DNA of 64,000 nt from positions 4,077,001-4,141,000 of the forward strand of contig NZ_CP090059.1 in NCBI RefSeq assembly GCF_021391395.1. The letters are read 5' to 3'. This stretch comes from Sphingomonas cannabina. Its GTDB lineage: Bacteria > Pseudomonadota > Alphaproteobacteria > Sphingomonadales > Sphingomonadaceae. The position numbers and the translations under genes are program-made. Under the pieces are notes generated by a model, which worked only from the letters and a program-made list of their open reading frames with translations, ran no database searches and had not been told where the DNA came from. Shown here in pieces: positions 25,510 through 35,373 of this stretch (within the stretch, counting starts at the first letter, position 1; the number at the start of each line of letters is the position of its first letter).

Positions 25510-26582
25510 AGCGTCGCCTCCAGCCAGGCATCGGCATCGGCGGCGAAGGCCGCGCGCACCGTCTCGTCGCCGATGCGATCCAGCGAATCCGCCACGAAGG
25601 CGCGGGTGAGCAGCGCCTTGGCGCGGGCCGGATCGATGCCGCGGCTTTCGAGGTAGAAGAGGGCGCGGGCATCGAGCTCGCCGACAGTGGCGCCATGGGC
25701 GCATTTCACGTCGTCGGCGAAGATCTCCAGCTCAGGCTTGAGGTTCACCGCCGCCGAACGCTGGAGGAGAAGGCCGCGCAACGACTGCTCGCCGTCGGTC
25801 TTTTGGGCATGGCGGGCGACCTCGACGCGGGCGGCGAGGCTCGCCTGGCTCTTGTCGGCGGCGACCGCGCGCCACAACTGACGGCTGACACCGTCGGGCG
25901 CGGCGTGGCGGACGACGACCGCGCATTCCTGATGCTGCCTGCCGCGGGTGAGCAGCGCTCCGCCCATCTCGGCATAGGCGCCATCCCCGGCCAAGGTCAG
26001 CGCGGCATCGAGGCGGCTGCCCATCCCGCCGGCGCCGAGGACCACCGTGACGTAGCTCGCGCCCTGGCCGATCTCCGCCTCGTCGCGGAGCGAGACGAAA
26101 CCGTCGTCCTGAAGCAGGCGGATCGAGCGCTGGAGACGGGCCGAGCGGGCGAGCTCGACCTGCGTCAGCCGGTTCGACCAGCCGGCGCCGACATAGGTCT
26201 CGACGATCGAGGCGACCGCATCCTCGGCGAGCATGATGCGCGCAGGGAGATGATTGTCGCCGCCGGTCGCGACGTGGACGATCTGGAGGTTGGTCACCGC
26301 ATGCTCGGGGCCGAGCGCCAGCGACCAGCCGGTGCCGGCGGTGCGGCGGCCGAGGGGATGCTCGGTCGCGGACTCCAGCGGCTCGATCGCCACCGGGCCG
26401 GGAGCGCTGCGGGTGCGGTCGAGCACGCCGTCGATGAAGACGAGGCGCGGGCCGTCGAGGTCGAGGAACGGCGGGACCACCGTGGTGCCGTGCGGCAAAG
26501 TGGCCGCGGCGGCGATCGCCTGCGGATCGGACCAACGCCAATCCTCCTGGCGGGTCGAGGGAAGATCGAGGACGGCGGTCAT
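25506..26582 (-). CDS. sufD: Fe-S assembly scaffold subunit SufD
   Basis: 358 residues, shorter than the E. coli protein (about 420) but normal for sphingomonads. It carries the SufB/SufD beta-helix core with 'FADDVKCAHGATVGELDARALFYLESRGI' near residues 285-313, including the conserved Cys-x-His. It acts with SufB and the SufC ATPase as the SufBC2D scaffold. Its start is separated from sufC by a 262-bp gap filled by a large inverted repeat, the only real gap in the operon. Confidence 0.92.
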   Translation of the reverse strand: MTAVLDLPSTRQEDWRWSDPQAIAAAATLPHGTTVVPPFLDLDGPRLVFIDGVLDRTRSAPGPVAIEPLESATEHPLGRRTAGTGWSLALGPEHAVTNLQIVHVATGGDNHLPARIMLAEDAVASIVETYVGAGWSNRLTQVELARSARLQRSIRLLQDDGFVSLRDEAEIGQGASYVTVVLGAGGMGSRLDAALTLAGDGAYAEMGGALLTRGRQHQECAVVVRHAAPDGVSRQLWRAVAADKSQASLAARVEVARHAQKTDGEQSLRGLLLQRSAAVNLKPELEIFADDVKCAHGATVGELDARALFYLESRGIDPARAKALLTRAFVADSLDRIGDETVRAAFAADADAWLEATL

Positions 26583-26607
26583 GCAGGCGTCCTTGAGATG
26601 AATTGGT

Positions 26608-26844
26608 TCACGCGAAGGCGCGAAGGCGCGAAGATTTTTGGTTCACGCGGAGACGCGGAGACGCGGAGGTGCCTCGCCGCCGGCGATCGTCTCGCGTCAG
26701 CGAGACCTTTCAACCTGTTGCGAGCGACAAGCATGAAGGCCGCTGGCGCGGCTGACAGTGCGACGGGCGACGCATCTCCGCGTCTCCGCGTCTCCGCGCG
26801 AACAAATTCTTTCTTCTTCTTCGCGCCTTCGCGCCTTCGCGTGA
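26608..26844. repeat. 237-bp nested inverted repeat between sufC and sufD
   Basis: Outer arms 26608-26634 and 26818-26844 are perfect complements (27 bp). Inner arms 26646-26668 and 26776-26798 are perfect complements (23 bp). Each arm is itself built of short tandem units (GAAGGCGC-type outer, GGAGACGC-type inner). The outer arm ends on the base before the sufC stop codon. The central 107 bp contain no gene. Confidence 0.9.
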
Positions 26845-27588
<744 letters not shown>

Positions 27589-27590
27589 TG

Positions 27591-27899
27591 TTAGCCTTCT
27601 CTGTCCTTGGCGCGCTGCTGCGCGACGGCGATCACGATCCGCTGGTTGATGCAGCCGAGCAGCTGCGAACTCTCCACGACGCCGCTGCCGACGCAGGTCC
27701 GGGCCGACGTACAGGCGACGTCGTCGATGAAGCGGTCGCCGCTCGAGACCTTGACGGTGCAGCCCGTCAGCTTACCGTCGTCCATCGCTAGCCCGAGCTG
27801 GAGCTTGCGCAGCTTGTTGCCGATGACGGTGATGTCCGCATCGGGCGCGGCCTGCGCCGGAGCGGCAGCTTGGAGGAGGAGAGCGAGGACGAGCATCAT
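27591..27899 (-). CDS. Small secreted four-cysteine protein of unknown function in suf operon
   Basis: 102 residues from the ATG at 27899 (ATGA overlap with the GNAT gene). A short signal peptide (residues 1-18, ending QAA) precedes an 80-residue mature domain with four cysteines, at 'TGCTV', 'VACTSARTC' and 'LLGCIN', which could form two disulfides. I do not recognise a family. Similar small exported proteins are scattered in sphingomonads. Its location between sufB and sufC is unusual, since Fe-S assembly is cytosolic. It may only be riding on the operon. Confidence 0.7.
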   Translation of the reverse strand: MMLVLALLLQAAAPAQAAPDADITVIGNKLRKLQLGLAMDDGKLTGCTVKVSSGDRFIDDVACTSARTCVGSGVVESSQLLGCINQRIVIAVAQQRAKDREG

Positions 27900-28405
27900 C
27901 CGGCGCGTCCTTCCGTGAGCAGGTAACGCTTGCGGATGCGATCGACCGGGGTGCCGTCCTTGAGCGGTCGGGCGCGGTCGACGGCGTAATCCTCCAGGCC
28001 CATCTTCGCGTAGAAGGCGAGGCCGCCGGCGTTGTCGGCGCGGATGGTGGCGTTGATGCCCTTGAGGCCGATCGCTCGCGCTCGGGCACGGGTCGCGGCG
28101 AACAGGGCGGTGCCGACGCCCTTCTGGATGCCGTCGACGCGAGTGAAGGTGCCGATGTCGCCCCAGTCGGCCGGGATGTCGTGCTCGCGGATCAGCGTCT
28201 GGAAGCCTTCGAGCCGCCCGTCCGGCCCGACCGCGACGTGGCAGCACAGCACGTCGGGACCGGTGAGATAGGCGGCGTCGAGCCGCTCCGGCGTGAACGG
28301 CGTCTCGAGCGCGGTGGTGCCGCCGCGCGCGATGATCGCGTTGAGCAGCTCGGCCAGCTCGGCGGCATCCGCCGAGGTGACCGGACGCACCGTGACGCCG
28401 CTCAT
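27896..28405 (-). CDS. GNAT-family N-acetyltransferase in suf operon
   Basis: 169 residues. GNAT fold with an N-terminal '[19 protein letters not shown]' and the acetyl-CoA loop region '[20 protein letters not shown]' (about 112-131), followed by '[17 protein letters not shown]'. Substrate unknown. It starts in an ATGA overlap with the sufB stop, and its stop overlaps the next gene. The coupling to sufB is therefore strong, though no link between acetylation and Fe-S assembly can be read from the sequence. Confidence 0.85.
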   Translation of the reverse strand: MSGVTVRPVTSADAAELAELLNAIIARGGTTALETPFTPERLDAAYLTGPDVLCCHVAVGPDGRLEGFQTLIREHDIPADWGDIGTFTRVDGIQKGVGTALFAATRARARAIGLKGINATIRADNAGGLAFYAKMGLEDYAVDRARPLKDGTPVDRIRKRYLLTEGRAG

Positions 28406-29865
28406 CCGACCGAGCCCTCCAGCGAGATGCCGAGCAGCTTCTGCGCCTCGACCGCGAATTCCATCGGCAGCTGCTGCAGCACCTCGCGGGCGAAGCCGTT
28501 GACGATCAGCGCCACCGCCGCCTCCTGGTCGAGCCCGCGCTGCATAGCGTAGAACAGCTGGTCCTCGCTGATCTTCGAGGTTGTCGCCTCGTGCTCGATC
28601 TGGGCGCTCGGGTTCTTGACTTCGATGTAGGGGACGGTGTGGGCGCCGCACTGGTCGCCGAGCAGCAGGCTGTCGCACTGGGTGAAGTTGCGGACATTCT
28701 CCGCCAGCGCGTTGACCAGCACCTTGCCGCGGTAGGTGTTGTTGGACTTGCCGGCCGAGATGCCCTTCGACACGATCGTCGAGCGGGTGTTCTTGCCGAT
28801 GTGCAGCATCTTGGTGCCGGTATCGGCCTGCTGGTGGTTGTTGGTGACCGCGACCGAGTAGAACTCGCCGACCGAGCCGTCGCCCTGGAGGATGCAGCTC
28901 GGGTATTTCCAGGTGATCGCGGAGCCGGTCTCGACCTGGGTCCACGACACCTTCGAGTTCGTGCCGGCGCACAGCGCGCGCTTGGTCACGAAATTGTAGA
29001 TGCCGCCCTTCCCCTGCTCATCGCCGGGATACCAGTTCTGGACGGTGCTGTACTTAATCTCGGCGTCGTCGTGGGCGTAGAGCTCGACCACCGCGGCATG
29101 GAGCTGGTTCTCGTCGCGCATCGGGGCGGTGCAGCCCTCGAGGTAGCTGACGTAGCTGCCCTTGTCGGCGACGATCAGCGTGCGCTCGAACTGGCCGGTG
29201 TTCTCGGCGTTGATGCGGAAATAGGTCGACAGCTCCATCGGGCAACGCACGCCCTCCGGCACATAGACGAAGGTGCCGTCGGAGAAGACCGCGCTGTTGA
29301 GTGCCGAATAGAAATTGTCGCGGACAGGCACGACCTTGCCGAGATATTTCCGCACGAGATCGGGGTATTCGCGGATCGCCTCGCTGATCGACAGGAAGAT
29401 GACGCCGGCGGCCTTCAACTCCTCGCGGAAGGTGGTGGCGACCGAGACGCTGTCGAACACCGCGTCGACGGCGACCTTGCGCGCGCCCTCGACGCCGGCA
29501 AGGACCTTCTGCTCCTCGATCGGGATGCCGAGCTTCTCGTAGGTGCGGCGGATCTCCGGGTCGAGCTCGTCCAGGCTGGCGATCGTCGCCTTGGCCTTGG
29601 GCTCGGCGTAGTAATAGGCGTCCTGATAGTCGATCGGCGGGATCGCGAGCTTCGCCCATTCCGGCAAGGTCATCGTCTGCCAGGTCCGGAACGCCTTCAG
29701 CCGCCAGTCGAGCATCCACTCGGGCTCGCGCTTCTTGGCGGAGATGTAGCGGATCGTGTCCTCGCTCAGCCCCTTGGGCGCGAACTCCTGCTCGACGTCG
29801 GAGGCGAAGCCCCATTCGTACTTCTTGTTGGCGGCGGCGAGCGCCTCGGCGTTCTTCGTGGCCAT
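28402..29865 (-). CDS. sufB: Fe-S assembly scaffold subunit SufB
   Basis: 487 residues from the ATG at 29865, one base overlapping the regulator stop (TGATG). Highly conserved SufB: '[18 protein letters not shown]' near the N-terminus, '[20 protein letters not shown]' and '[16 protein letters not shown]' in the beta-helix. Fe-S clusters are built on SufB in the SufBC2D complex with sulfur from SufS. An in-frame upstream extension to 30219 overlaps the regulator gene and is rejected. Confidence 0.95.
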   Translation of the reverse strand: MATKNAEALAAANKKYEWGFASDVEQEFAPKGLSEDTIRYISAKKREPEWMLDWRLKAFRTWQTMTLPEWAKLAIPPIDYQDAYYYAEPKAKATIASLDELDPEIRRTYEKLGIPIEEQKVLAGVEGARKVAVDAVFDSVSVATTFREELKAAGVIFLSISEAIREYPDLVRKYLGKVVPVRDNFYSALNSAVFSDGTFVYVPEGVRCPMELSTYFRINAENTGQFERTLIVADKGSYVSYLEGCTAPMRDENQLHAAVVELYAHDDAEIKYSTVQNWYPGDEQGKGGIYNFVTKRALCAGTNSKVSWTQVETGSAITWKYPSCILQGDGSVGEFYSVAVTNNHQQADTGTKMLHIGKNTRSTIVSKGISAGKSNNTYRGKVLVNALAENVRNFTQCDSLLLGDQCGAHTVPYIEVKNPSAQIEHEATTSKISEDQLFYAMQRGLDQEAAVALIVNGFAREVLQQLPMEFAVEAQKLLGISLEGSVG

Positions 29866-30278
29866 CAGCGTGCCTCCCCGGTCAGGCTGGCGAGCGTGAC
29901 GCCGGCGAGCGCGCCCTTCACTGCGCCGTTGACGGCGTTCCAATGGGGCTTCACGCGGCAATTCTCCTCGATGCAGCAGTCGTGGCGGCCGTTCTCGACG
30001 CAGGCCGTCATGGCGATGGGTCCCTCGATCGCCTCGATGATGTCGGCGAGGCTGATCGTCGCAGGCGGGCGGGCGAGGCGGAAGCCGCCGCCGGTGCCGC
30101 GCGCCGATTCGATGAGGCCGGCGGCTGAGAGGCGGCTCACCAGCTTCTGCACCGTCGGCAGCGGCAGGCCGGTCTCGTCGGCGAGCAGGGTCGCGTTGAG
30201 CCGGCCGCTCAGCCCGCAATGGCGCGCGGCGGCGGACATCATCACGACCGCATAGTCGGCTTGGGCGGTGAGGCGCAT
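29865..30278 (-). CDS. Rrf2-family Fe-S-sensing regulator of the suf operon
   Basis: 137 residues from the ATG at 30278. N-terminal winged helix ('[14 protein letters not shown]', '[23 protein letters not shown]') and an effector segment with Cys at about 93, 101, 102 and 107, which likely bind an Fe-S cluster. Such SUF-type Rrf2 proteins (IscR/SufR relatives) repress or tune the operon by cluster supply. It is the first gene of the suf transcript, so autoregulation through the upstream inverted repeat is likely. Confidence 0.9.
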   Translation of the reverse strand: MRLTAQADYAVVMMSAAARHCGLSGRLNATLLADETGLPLPTVQKLVSRLSAAGLIESARGTGGGFRLARPPATISLADIIEAIEGPIAMTACVENGRHDCCIEENCRVKPHWNAVNGAVKGALAGVTLASLTGEAR

Positions 30279-30294
30279 TTGCGAGCGATTCTCA

Positions 30295-30317
30295 AATCGG
30301 ATTGATTCGTTCCGATT
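30295..30317. promoter_or_regulatory. Candidate Rrf2 operator (7-bp inverted repeat) between suf regulator and pyrD
   Basis: AATCGGA, nine bases, TCCGATT: a perfect 7-bp inverted repeat with centre 28 bp before the regulator start and about 98 bp before pyrD. Position and symmetry fit an autoregulatory site for the Rrf2 protein. Sequence similarity to known IscR sites is not obvious. Confidence 0.5.
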
Positions 30318-30403
30318 GGGCAGATGGGCGCGTGGGCGCCCTGAGTCAACCGCCGAGGGCAAGGATTTTGGGCGCGCGGGCGAATGCCGCTATGGGGCCG
30401 CGC

Positions 30404-31426
30404 ATGGCTCTTTACCACCCCTTCCTCTTCGCGCTCGAGGCCGAGCGGGCGCATCGGCTCACCATCCGGGCGCTGGCGGCGCCGCTGCCGCTGAAAGGCG
30501 TCGAGCGCGACCGGCGGCTGGAGACCAAGGTGGCGGGGTTGGTGTTTCCCAATCCGGTCGGGCTCGCCGCGGGCGTCGACAAGGATGGGGAGGCGATCGC
30601 CGGCTTCTTCGGGATGGGCTTCGGCAGCGTCGAGGTGGGGACGCTGACGCCCAGGCCGCAGCCGGGCAATCCGCGGCCACGGCTGTTCCGGTTGACCGAG
30701 GACCGGGCGGTGATCAACCGCATGGGCTTCAACAACGGCGGGATCGAGGCGGCGCTGCCGCGGATCGCCGATGCGAAGCGGCCGGGAGTGCTGGGGGTCA
30801 ACGTCGGCGCGAACAAGGACGCGGCGGACCGGATCGCCGACTATGCGACCGGCGTCAGCATGGCGGCGAAAGTGGCGGACTATGTGACGATCAACGTGAG
30901 CTCGCCGAACACGCCGGGGTTGCGCGACCTGCAGCACGGAGCGGCGCTGGCCGAGCTGCTGGCCGCGGCGGACGAGGCACGCGGCCTCACGCCGCTGTTC
31001 CTCAAGGTGGCGCCGGACCTGGAGTCGGCCGACATCGACGGCATCGCGCGCGCGGCGGTGGAGCACCGGATCGATGCGCTGATCGTGTCCAACACCACCG
31101 TGTCGCGGCCGTCGCTTCGATCGAAGCACGCGGGGGAGGCAGGCGGGCTGTCGGGTGCGCCGCTCAAGGCGCTGGCGCGGCAGCGGCTGGCGGACTTCCG
31201 GGCGGCGACCGGGGGCGAGCTGACCCTGGTGTCGGTCGGCGGGATCGACAGCGCGGAAGAGGCCTATGCCCGCATCCGCGCCGGGGCGAGCCTGGTGCAG
31301 CTCTATACGGCGCTGGTCTACGAAGGGCCGGGGCTGGCGCGGCGGATTGCGAAAGGGCTGGCGAAGCTGCTGGAGCGCGACGGGTTTGCCAACGTCGCCG
31401 ATGCGGTGGGGACTTCGAAACCTTAG
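30404..31426 (+). CDS. pyrD: Dihydroorotate dehydrogenase (quinone type, class 2)
   Basis: 340 residues from the ATG at 30404 (ATG at 30392 is possible). FMN enzyme of pyrimidine synthesis that passes electrons to ubiquinone at the inner membrane. The N-terminal amphipathic helices ('[22 protein letters not shown]') mark class 2. '[15 protein letters not shown]', 'NRMGFNNGG', '[14 protein letters not shown]' with the catalytic Ser, and '[10 protein letters not shown]' are all present. Divergent from the suf operon, and followed by a paired repeat that begins one base after the stop codon's neighbour. Confidence 0.95.
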   Translation: MALYHPFLFALEAERAHRLTIRALAAPLPLKGVERDRRLETKVAGLVFPNPVGLAAGVDKDGEAIAGFFGMGFGSVEVGTLTPRPQPGNPRPRLFRLTEDRAVINRMGFNNGGIEAALPRIADAKRPGVLGVNVGANKDAADRIADYATGVSMAAKVADYVTINVSSPNTPGLRDLQHGAALAELLAAADEARGLTPLFLKVAPDLESADIDGIARAAVEHRIDALIVSNTTVSRPSLRSKHAGEAGGLSGAPLKALARQRLADFRAATGGELTLVSVGGIDSAEEAYARIRAGASLVQLYTALVYEGPGLARRIAKGLAKLLERDGFANVADAVGTSKP

Positions 31427-31427
31427 G

Positions 31428-31563
31428 TCCTCCCCGGCACGAGGAGGGGGACCATCCGCGCAGCGGATGGTGGAGGGGGCCTGCCTCTACAGACTCGCTT
31501 GCCGCGAGGCCCCCTCCACCCCCGACCAGCGGTCGGCGGTCCCCCTCCCCGTGCCGGGGAGGA
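31428..31563. repeat. Paired intergenic inverted repeat (family B)
   Basis: Outer arms 31428-31453 and 31538-31563 are complementary over 26 bp with one mismatch. Inside are a second matching pair (GGTGGAGGGGGCC type) and two small hairpins. The same family occurs at 60201-60342. It starts right after the pyrD stop and probably ends that transcript. Confidence 0.85.
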
Positions 31564-31617
31564 ACTGGAACCTTACGGCGGTTGACGCGGCGGCACCCGG
31601 GACTAGGGTCCGGGCCC

Positions 31618-33372
31618 ATGAAGAAGCTGTTTGTCGCGTTCATCGCTCTGCTCGTCCCGCATACCGCCTTCGCACAGGGCATCGTCACCTCCGCCGATCC
31701 GCGCGCGAGCGAGGCCGGGAGGGAAATCCTGCGGCAGGGCGGCAGCGCCACCGACGCGGCGATGGCGATGATGCTGGCGCTGACCGTGGTCGAGCCGCAG
31801 TCGTCCGGCATCGGCGGCGGCGGCTTCCTGATGCACTACGACGCCAAGTCGGGCGTGACCGACACCATCAACGGGCGCGAGAAGGCGCCGGCCGCCGCGA
31901 CGCCCGATCGCTTCCTCGGTCCCGACAGCAAGCCCAGGCCGTTCGTCGAGCTGTTTCCCGGCGGCAAGTCGGTGGGCGTGCCGGGCAACGTCCGGCTAGC
32001 GGCGATGGCGCACCGGAAATGGGGCAAGCTGCCGTGGAAGGCGCTGTTCCAGCCGGCGATCCGCCTTGCCGAGCAGGGCTATCAGGTGACGCGGCCGCTC
32101 GCGAACTCGTCGGCAAACCTGTCGCCCTTGTGGTTCGGACGGAAGAAGGGCGCTTCGACGCCCGCCGCACCGGACGCGCAGCCGGTCGCAGGCGACGATT
32201 CGGCGCGGATCGTGCCGACGTCCGACAATTTCCCCGCTGTCGCGGCGCTCTATGCGCCGGGCGGCAAGCCGCTGACCGAGGGGATGACGGTCCGCAACCC
32301 CGCGCTCGCCGCGACGCTGCGCAAGATCGCCGACGAGGGTCCCGACGCCTTCTATTCGGGCGCCAACGCCAAGCTGCTGGTCGACACCGTCACCGGGTCC
32401 AAGGTCGCGCCGAGCGACATGACGCTCGCCGACCTCGCCGCCTATCAGGCCAAGGAACAGCCGGCGGTGTGCACCACCTATCGCCAGTACAAGCTGTGCG
32501 GCATGGGCCCGCCCTCCTCGGGCGCGACCACCGTGTTCCAGATCCTGGGAATGGTCGAGCGCTTCGACATGAAGGCGCTGGGCAAGGATTCGCCGGTCGC
32601 CTGGCACCTGATCGCCGAGGCGATGCAGCTCGCCTATGCCGATCGGGAGAAGTATCTCGGCGATCCCGACTTCGTGAAGGTGCCGGTCGCCGGGCTGCTC
32701 GACAAGGGCTACATCGCCGCGCGCTCGCGGCTGATCTCCGAGACGAAGAGCCTCGGCACCTATGAGGCAGGAACCCCGCCGGGCGCCGAGCCGCGCACCG
32801 CCGCGGTGCAGAAGGAGGTGCCGGGCACCACCCACTTCATCGCGGTCGACAGGAACGGCGACGTGGTGACGATGACCTCGACCGTCGAGGGGCCATTCGG
32901 CAGCCAGCTGGTCGCGGGCGGCTACGTCCTCAACAACGAGCTCACCGACTTCACCGCCGCACCCGAGAAGGACGGCGCGCCGGTCGCCAACCGGGTCGAG
33001 GGCGGCAAGCGGCCGCTGTCGTCAATGGCGCCGACGATCGTCTACGACGCGTCGGGCAAGCCGATCTTCACCGTCGGCGCGGCCGGCGGCAAGACGATCA
33101 TCATGCAGGTCGCCAAGGCGCTGATCGCCCACCTCGACTGGGGCGAGAGCGCGCGCGATGCGATCGGCGAGGGCCTCATCTATTTCAACGACGCCGGGCT
33201 GATCCTGGAACAGGGCACCGGCCGCGAAGCGTTGAAGCCGGCATTGGAGCGGCTCGGCCATACCGTCACGATCGGCAAGCTCGGCCTCAAGGCCAATGCC
33301 GCCGAGAAGACCGCGAACGGCTGGGTCGGCGCCGCCGATCCGCGCAGCGTGGGAGTGGCGTTGAGCGAGTAA
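31618..33372 (+). CDS. ggt: Gamma-glutamyltransferase (periplasmic)
   Basis: 584 residues from the ATG at 31618. Signal peptide (1-19, ending AFAQ). N-terminal-nucleophile enzyme that hydrolyses or transfers the gamma-glutamyl group of glutathione and related peptides in the periplasm. The autoprocessing site is T404 in '[10 protein letters not shown]', which would give about 384-residue large and 181-residue small subunits. '[10 protein letters not shown]' and '[13 protein letters not shown]' are family blocks. The promoter must lie within the 54 bp after repeat family B or be read through from pyrD. Confidence 0.93.
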   Translation: MKKLFVAFIALLVPHTAFAQGIVTSADPRASEAGREILRQGGSATDAAMAMMLALTVVEPQSSGIGGGGFLMHYDAKSGVTDTINGREKAPAAATPDRFLGPDSKPRPFVELFPGGKSVGVPGNVRLAAMAHRKWGKLPWKALFQPAIRLAEQGYQVTRPLANSSANLSPLWFGRKKGASTPAAPDAQPVAGDDSARIVPTSDNFPAVAALYAPGGKPLTEGMTVRNPALAATLRKIADEGPDAFYSGANAKLLVDTVTGSKVAPSDMTLADLAAYQAKEQPAVCTTYRQYKLCGMGPPSSGATTVFQILGMVERFDMKALGKDSPVAWHLIAEAMQLAYADREKYLGDPDFVKVPVAGLLDKGYIAARSRLISETKSLGTYEAGTPPGAEPRTAAVQKEVPGTTHFIAVDRNGDVVTMTSTVEGPFGSQLVAGGYVLNNELTDFTAAPEKDGAPVANRVEGGKRPLSSMAPTIVYDASGKPIFTVGAAGGKTIIMQVAKALIAHLDWGESARDAIGEGLIYFNDAGLILEQGTGREALKPALERLGHTVTIGKLGLKANAAEKTANGWVGAADPRSVGVALSE

Positions 33373-33402
33373 GGCCAAAAAAAAATGGGGGAGAGAGGCT
33401 GA

Positions 33403-35199
33403 ATGACACGGACGCTCGAACATTTCCCCAACCTCGTCACCATGTTCTTCACCCGTGCGCGGGAGAAGGGCGAAGCACCGTTCCTGTGGGCCAAGCAGGG
33501 CGGCCAGTGGGTGCCGACGAGCTGGGCGGAGGCGGCGCGGCAGGTGGCGAGCCTCGCCACCGCGCTGAAGGCGATCGGGCTGAGGCCCGGCGAGCGGGTG
33601 ATGCTGGTCAGCGAGAACCGGCCGGAATGGTGCATCAGCGACCTTGCGATCATGGCGGCGGGCTGCGTGACCGTCCCCACCTACACCACCAACACCGAGC
33701 GCGACCATGCGCATATCCTGGAGAATTCGGGCGCCTGCGCGGTGATCGTCTCGACCTCCAAGCTCGCGCGCGTGCTGATGCCCGCGGTGCTGCGCTCCTC
33801 GGCGCGGGTGGTGATCGGGATCGACGAGATGCGGCCCGGCCAGACCGGACAGGTCGACTATCACGACTGGCGGGCGCTGATCGCCGCCCATCCCGGCGAC
33901 GTCGAGGCGGTCGCCGCGAGCGTCACCGCCGAGCGCGGCGACCTCGCCTGCATCATCTACACCAGCGGCACCGGCGGCGCCCCGCGCGGGGTGATGCAGC
34001 ACCACGGCGCGATCCTGCACAATGTCGAGGGCGCCTCCGCGGTCATCTCCGAGGATTTCGGCTGGGACGACGACGAGATATTCCTGTCCTTCCTCCCGCT
34101 CTCCCACGCCTATGAGCATACCGGCGGGCAGCATTTCCCGATCGGGCTCGGGGCGCAGATCTATTATGCCGAGGGGCTCGACAAGCTCGCCTCCAACATC
34201 GAGGAGACGCGGCCGACGATCATGGTCGTCGTGCCGCGCCTGTTCGAGGTGCTGCGCACCCGCATCACCAAGGCGATCGAGAAGCAGGGCCGCATCTCCA
34301 CCTTCCTGCTCGACCAGGCGGTGCGGCTCGGCGGCAAGAAGGCGGCCGGCGGGCGCATCGGCATCGCCGATCAGCCGGCGAAGCTGCTGGTCAACGCGCT
34401 GTTCAAGCCCAAGATCGGCAAGCGCTTCGGCGGGCGGATCAAGGCGATGGTCTCGGGCGGGGCGCCGCTCAATCCCGAGGTCGGGCAGTTCTTCGAATCG
34501 ATCGGCCTCACCTTCCTCCAGGGCTATGGCCAGACCGAGGCGGCGCCGGTGATCTCGTGCAACCGGCCGAGCGTCGGCCTCAAGCACGACACGGTCGGCC
34601 CGCCGCTCAAGAACACCGAGGTCCGGATCGCCGAGGACGGCGAGATCCTGGTCAAGGGCGAGCTGGTGATGAAGGGCTATTGGCGCAACGAGGCCGAGAC
34701 CGAGCGCGTGCTGAAGGACGGCTGGCTCCACACCGGCGACATCGGCCTGATCGACGAGAAGGGTCGCATCAAGATCACCGACCGCAAGAAGGACATCATC
34801 GTCAACGACAAGGGCGACAATGTCGCGCCGCAGAAGGTGGAGGGGATGCTGACGCTGCAGCCCGAGATACTGCAGGCGATGATCTCGGGCGACCGCAAGC
34901 CGTACATGGTGGCGGTGATCGTGCCCGATCCCGAATGGACGCAGGAATGGTGCGCGCACAGCGGTACGCCGTGCGACTTCGTCAGGCTGGGAGGCGACCA
35001 CGACTTCAAGGCGGCGATCGGCCACGCGGTCGAGCGGGTCAACAGGGAGCTGTCGCAGATCGAGCGCATCCGGCGCTTCATTCTGGCCGACGAGCCCTTC
35101 ACCATCGAGAACGAACAGCTGACGCCGAGCCTCAAGATCCGCCGCCACGTGCTGCGCGAGGTTTATGGGGCACGGCTGGACGCCCTCTACCGGCAGTGA
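33403..35199 (+). CDS. Long-chain acyl-CoA synthetase (AMP-forming)
   Basis: 598 residues. Adenylating ligase activating fatty acids with ATP and CoA. ATP loop 'IIYTSGTGGAPRGVM' (a Gly where most members have Thr), 'GYGQTEAAPVISCNRP', and 'TGDIGLIDEKGRIKITDRKKDIIV' with the hinge and catalytic Lys region. The length and the 'NPEVGQFFESIGLTFLQGYGQTE' block put it with the FadD15/FACL group. It has a GGGGGAGAGAGG RBS. A run of nine A lies between ggt and its start. Confidence 0.88.
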   Translation: MTRTLEHFPNLVTMFFTRAREKGEAPFLWAKQGGQWVPTSWAEAARQVASLATALKAIGLRPGERVMLVSENRPEWCISDLAIMAAGCVTVPTYTTNTERDHAHILENSGACAVIVSTSKLARVLMPAVLRSSARVVIGIDEMRPGQTGQVDYHDWRALIAAHPGDVEAVAASVTAERGDLACIIYTSGTGGAPRGVMQHHGAILHNVEGASAVISEDFGWDDDEIFLSFLPLSHAYEHTGGQHFPIGLGAQIYYAEGLDKLASNIEETRPTIMVVVPRLFEVLRTRITKAIEKQGRISTFLLDQAVRLGGKKAAGGRIGIADQPAKLLVNALFKPKIGKRFGGRIKAMVSGGAPLNPEVGQFFESIGLTFLQGYGQTEAAPVISCNRPSVGLKHDTVGPPLKNTEVRIAEDGEILVKGELVMKGYWRNEAETERVLKDGWLHTGDIGLIDEKGRIKITDRKKDIIVNDKGDNVAPQKVEGMLTLQPEILQAMISGDRKPYMVAVIVPDPEWTQEWCAHSGTPCDFVRLGGDHDFKAAIGHAVERVNRELSQIERIRRFILADEPFTIENEQLTPSLKIRRHVLREVYGARLDALYRQ

Positions 35200-35287
35200 G
35201 CGAAGCCGCGGTCCGGCGACAGGCGCCGGCGTGGCAAAGGCGTTGTTAACCTTCCTCTCCTATCCCGCCGATTGCGAAGGGAGGGGG

Positions 35288-35373
35288 ATGGGCGCGCAAT
35301 GATTGTACTTCCGGTTGCCGCTCGGTGCGGATCGCGTGCGTCGACAAGCACGTCCGCGGTCATTCCCCGATGA
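35288..35373 (+). promoter_or_regulatory. Two overlapping mini-ORFs leading into the YYY-motif membrane gene
   Basis: A strong GAAGGGAGGGGG ribosome site precedes ATG 35288, which opens a four-codon frame ending at 35302. Its stop overlaps ATG 35299 (ATGA), opening a 24-codon frame ending at 35373. That stop overlaps ATG 35370 (ATGA), the start of the large membrane protein, which has no ribosome site of its own. The order suggests translational coupling or a regulatory leader. A sequencing frameshift in the N-terminus is the main alternative. Confidence 0.5.
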
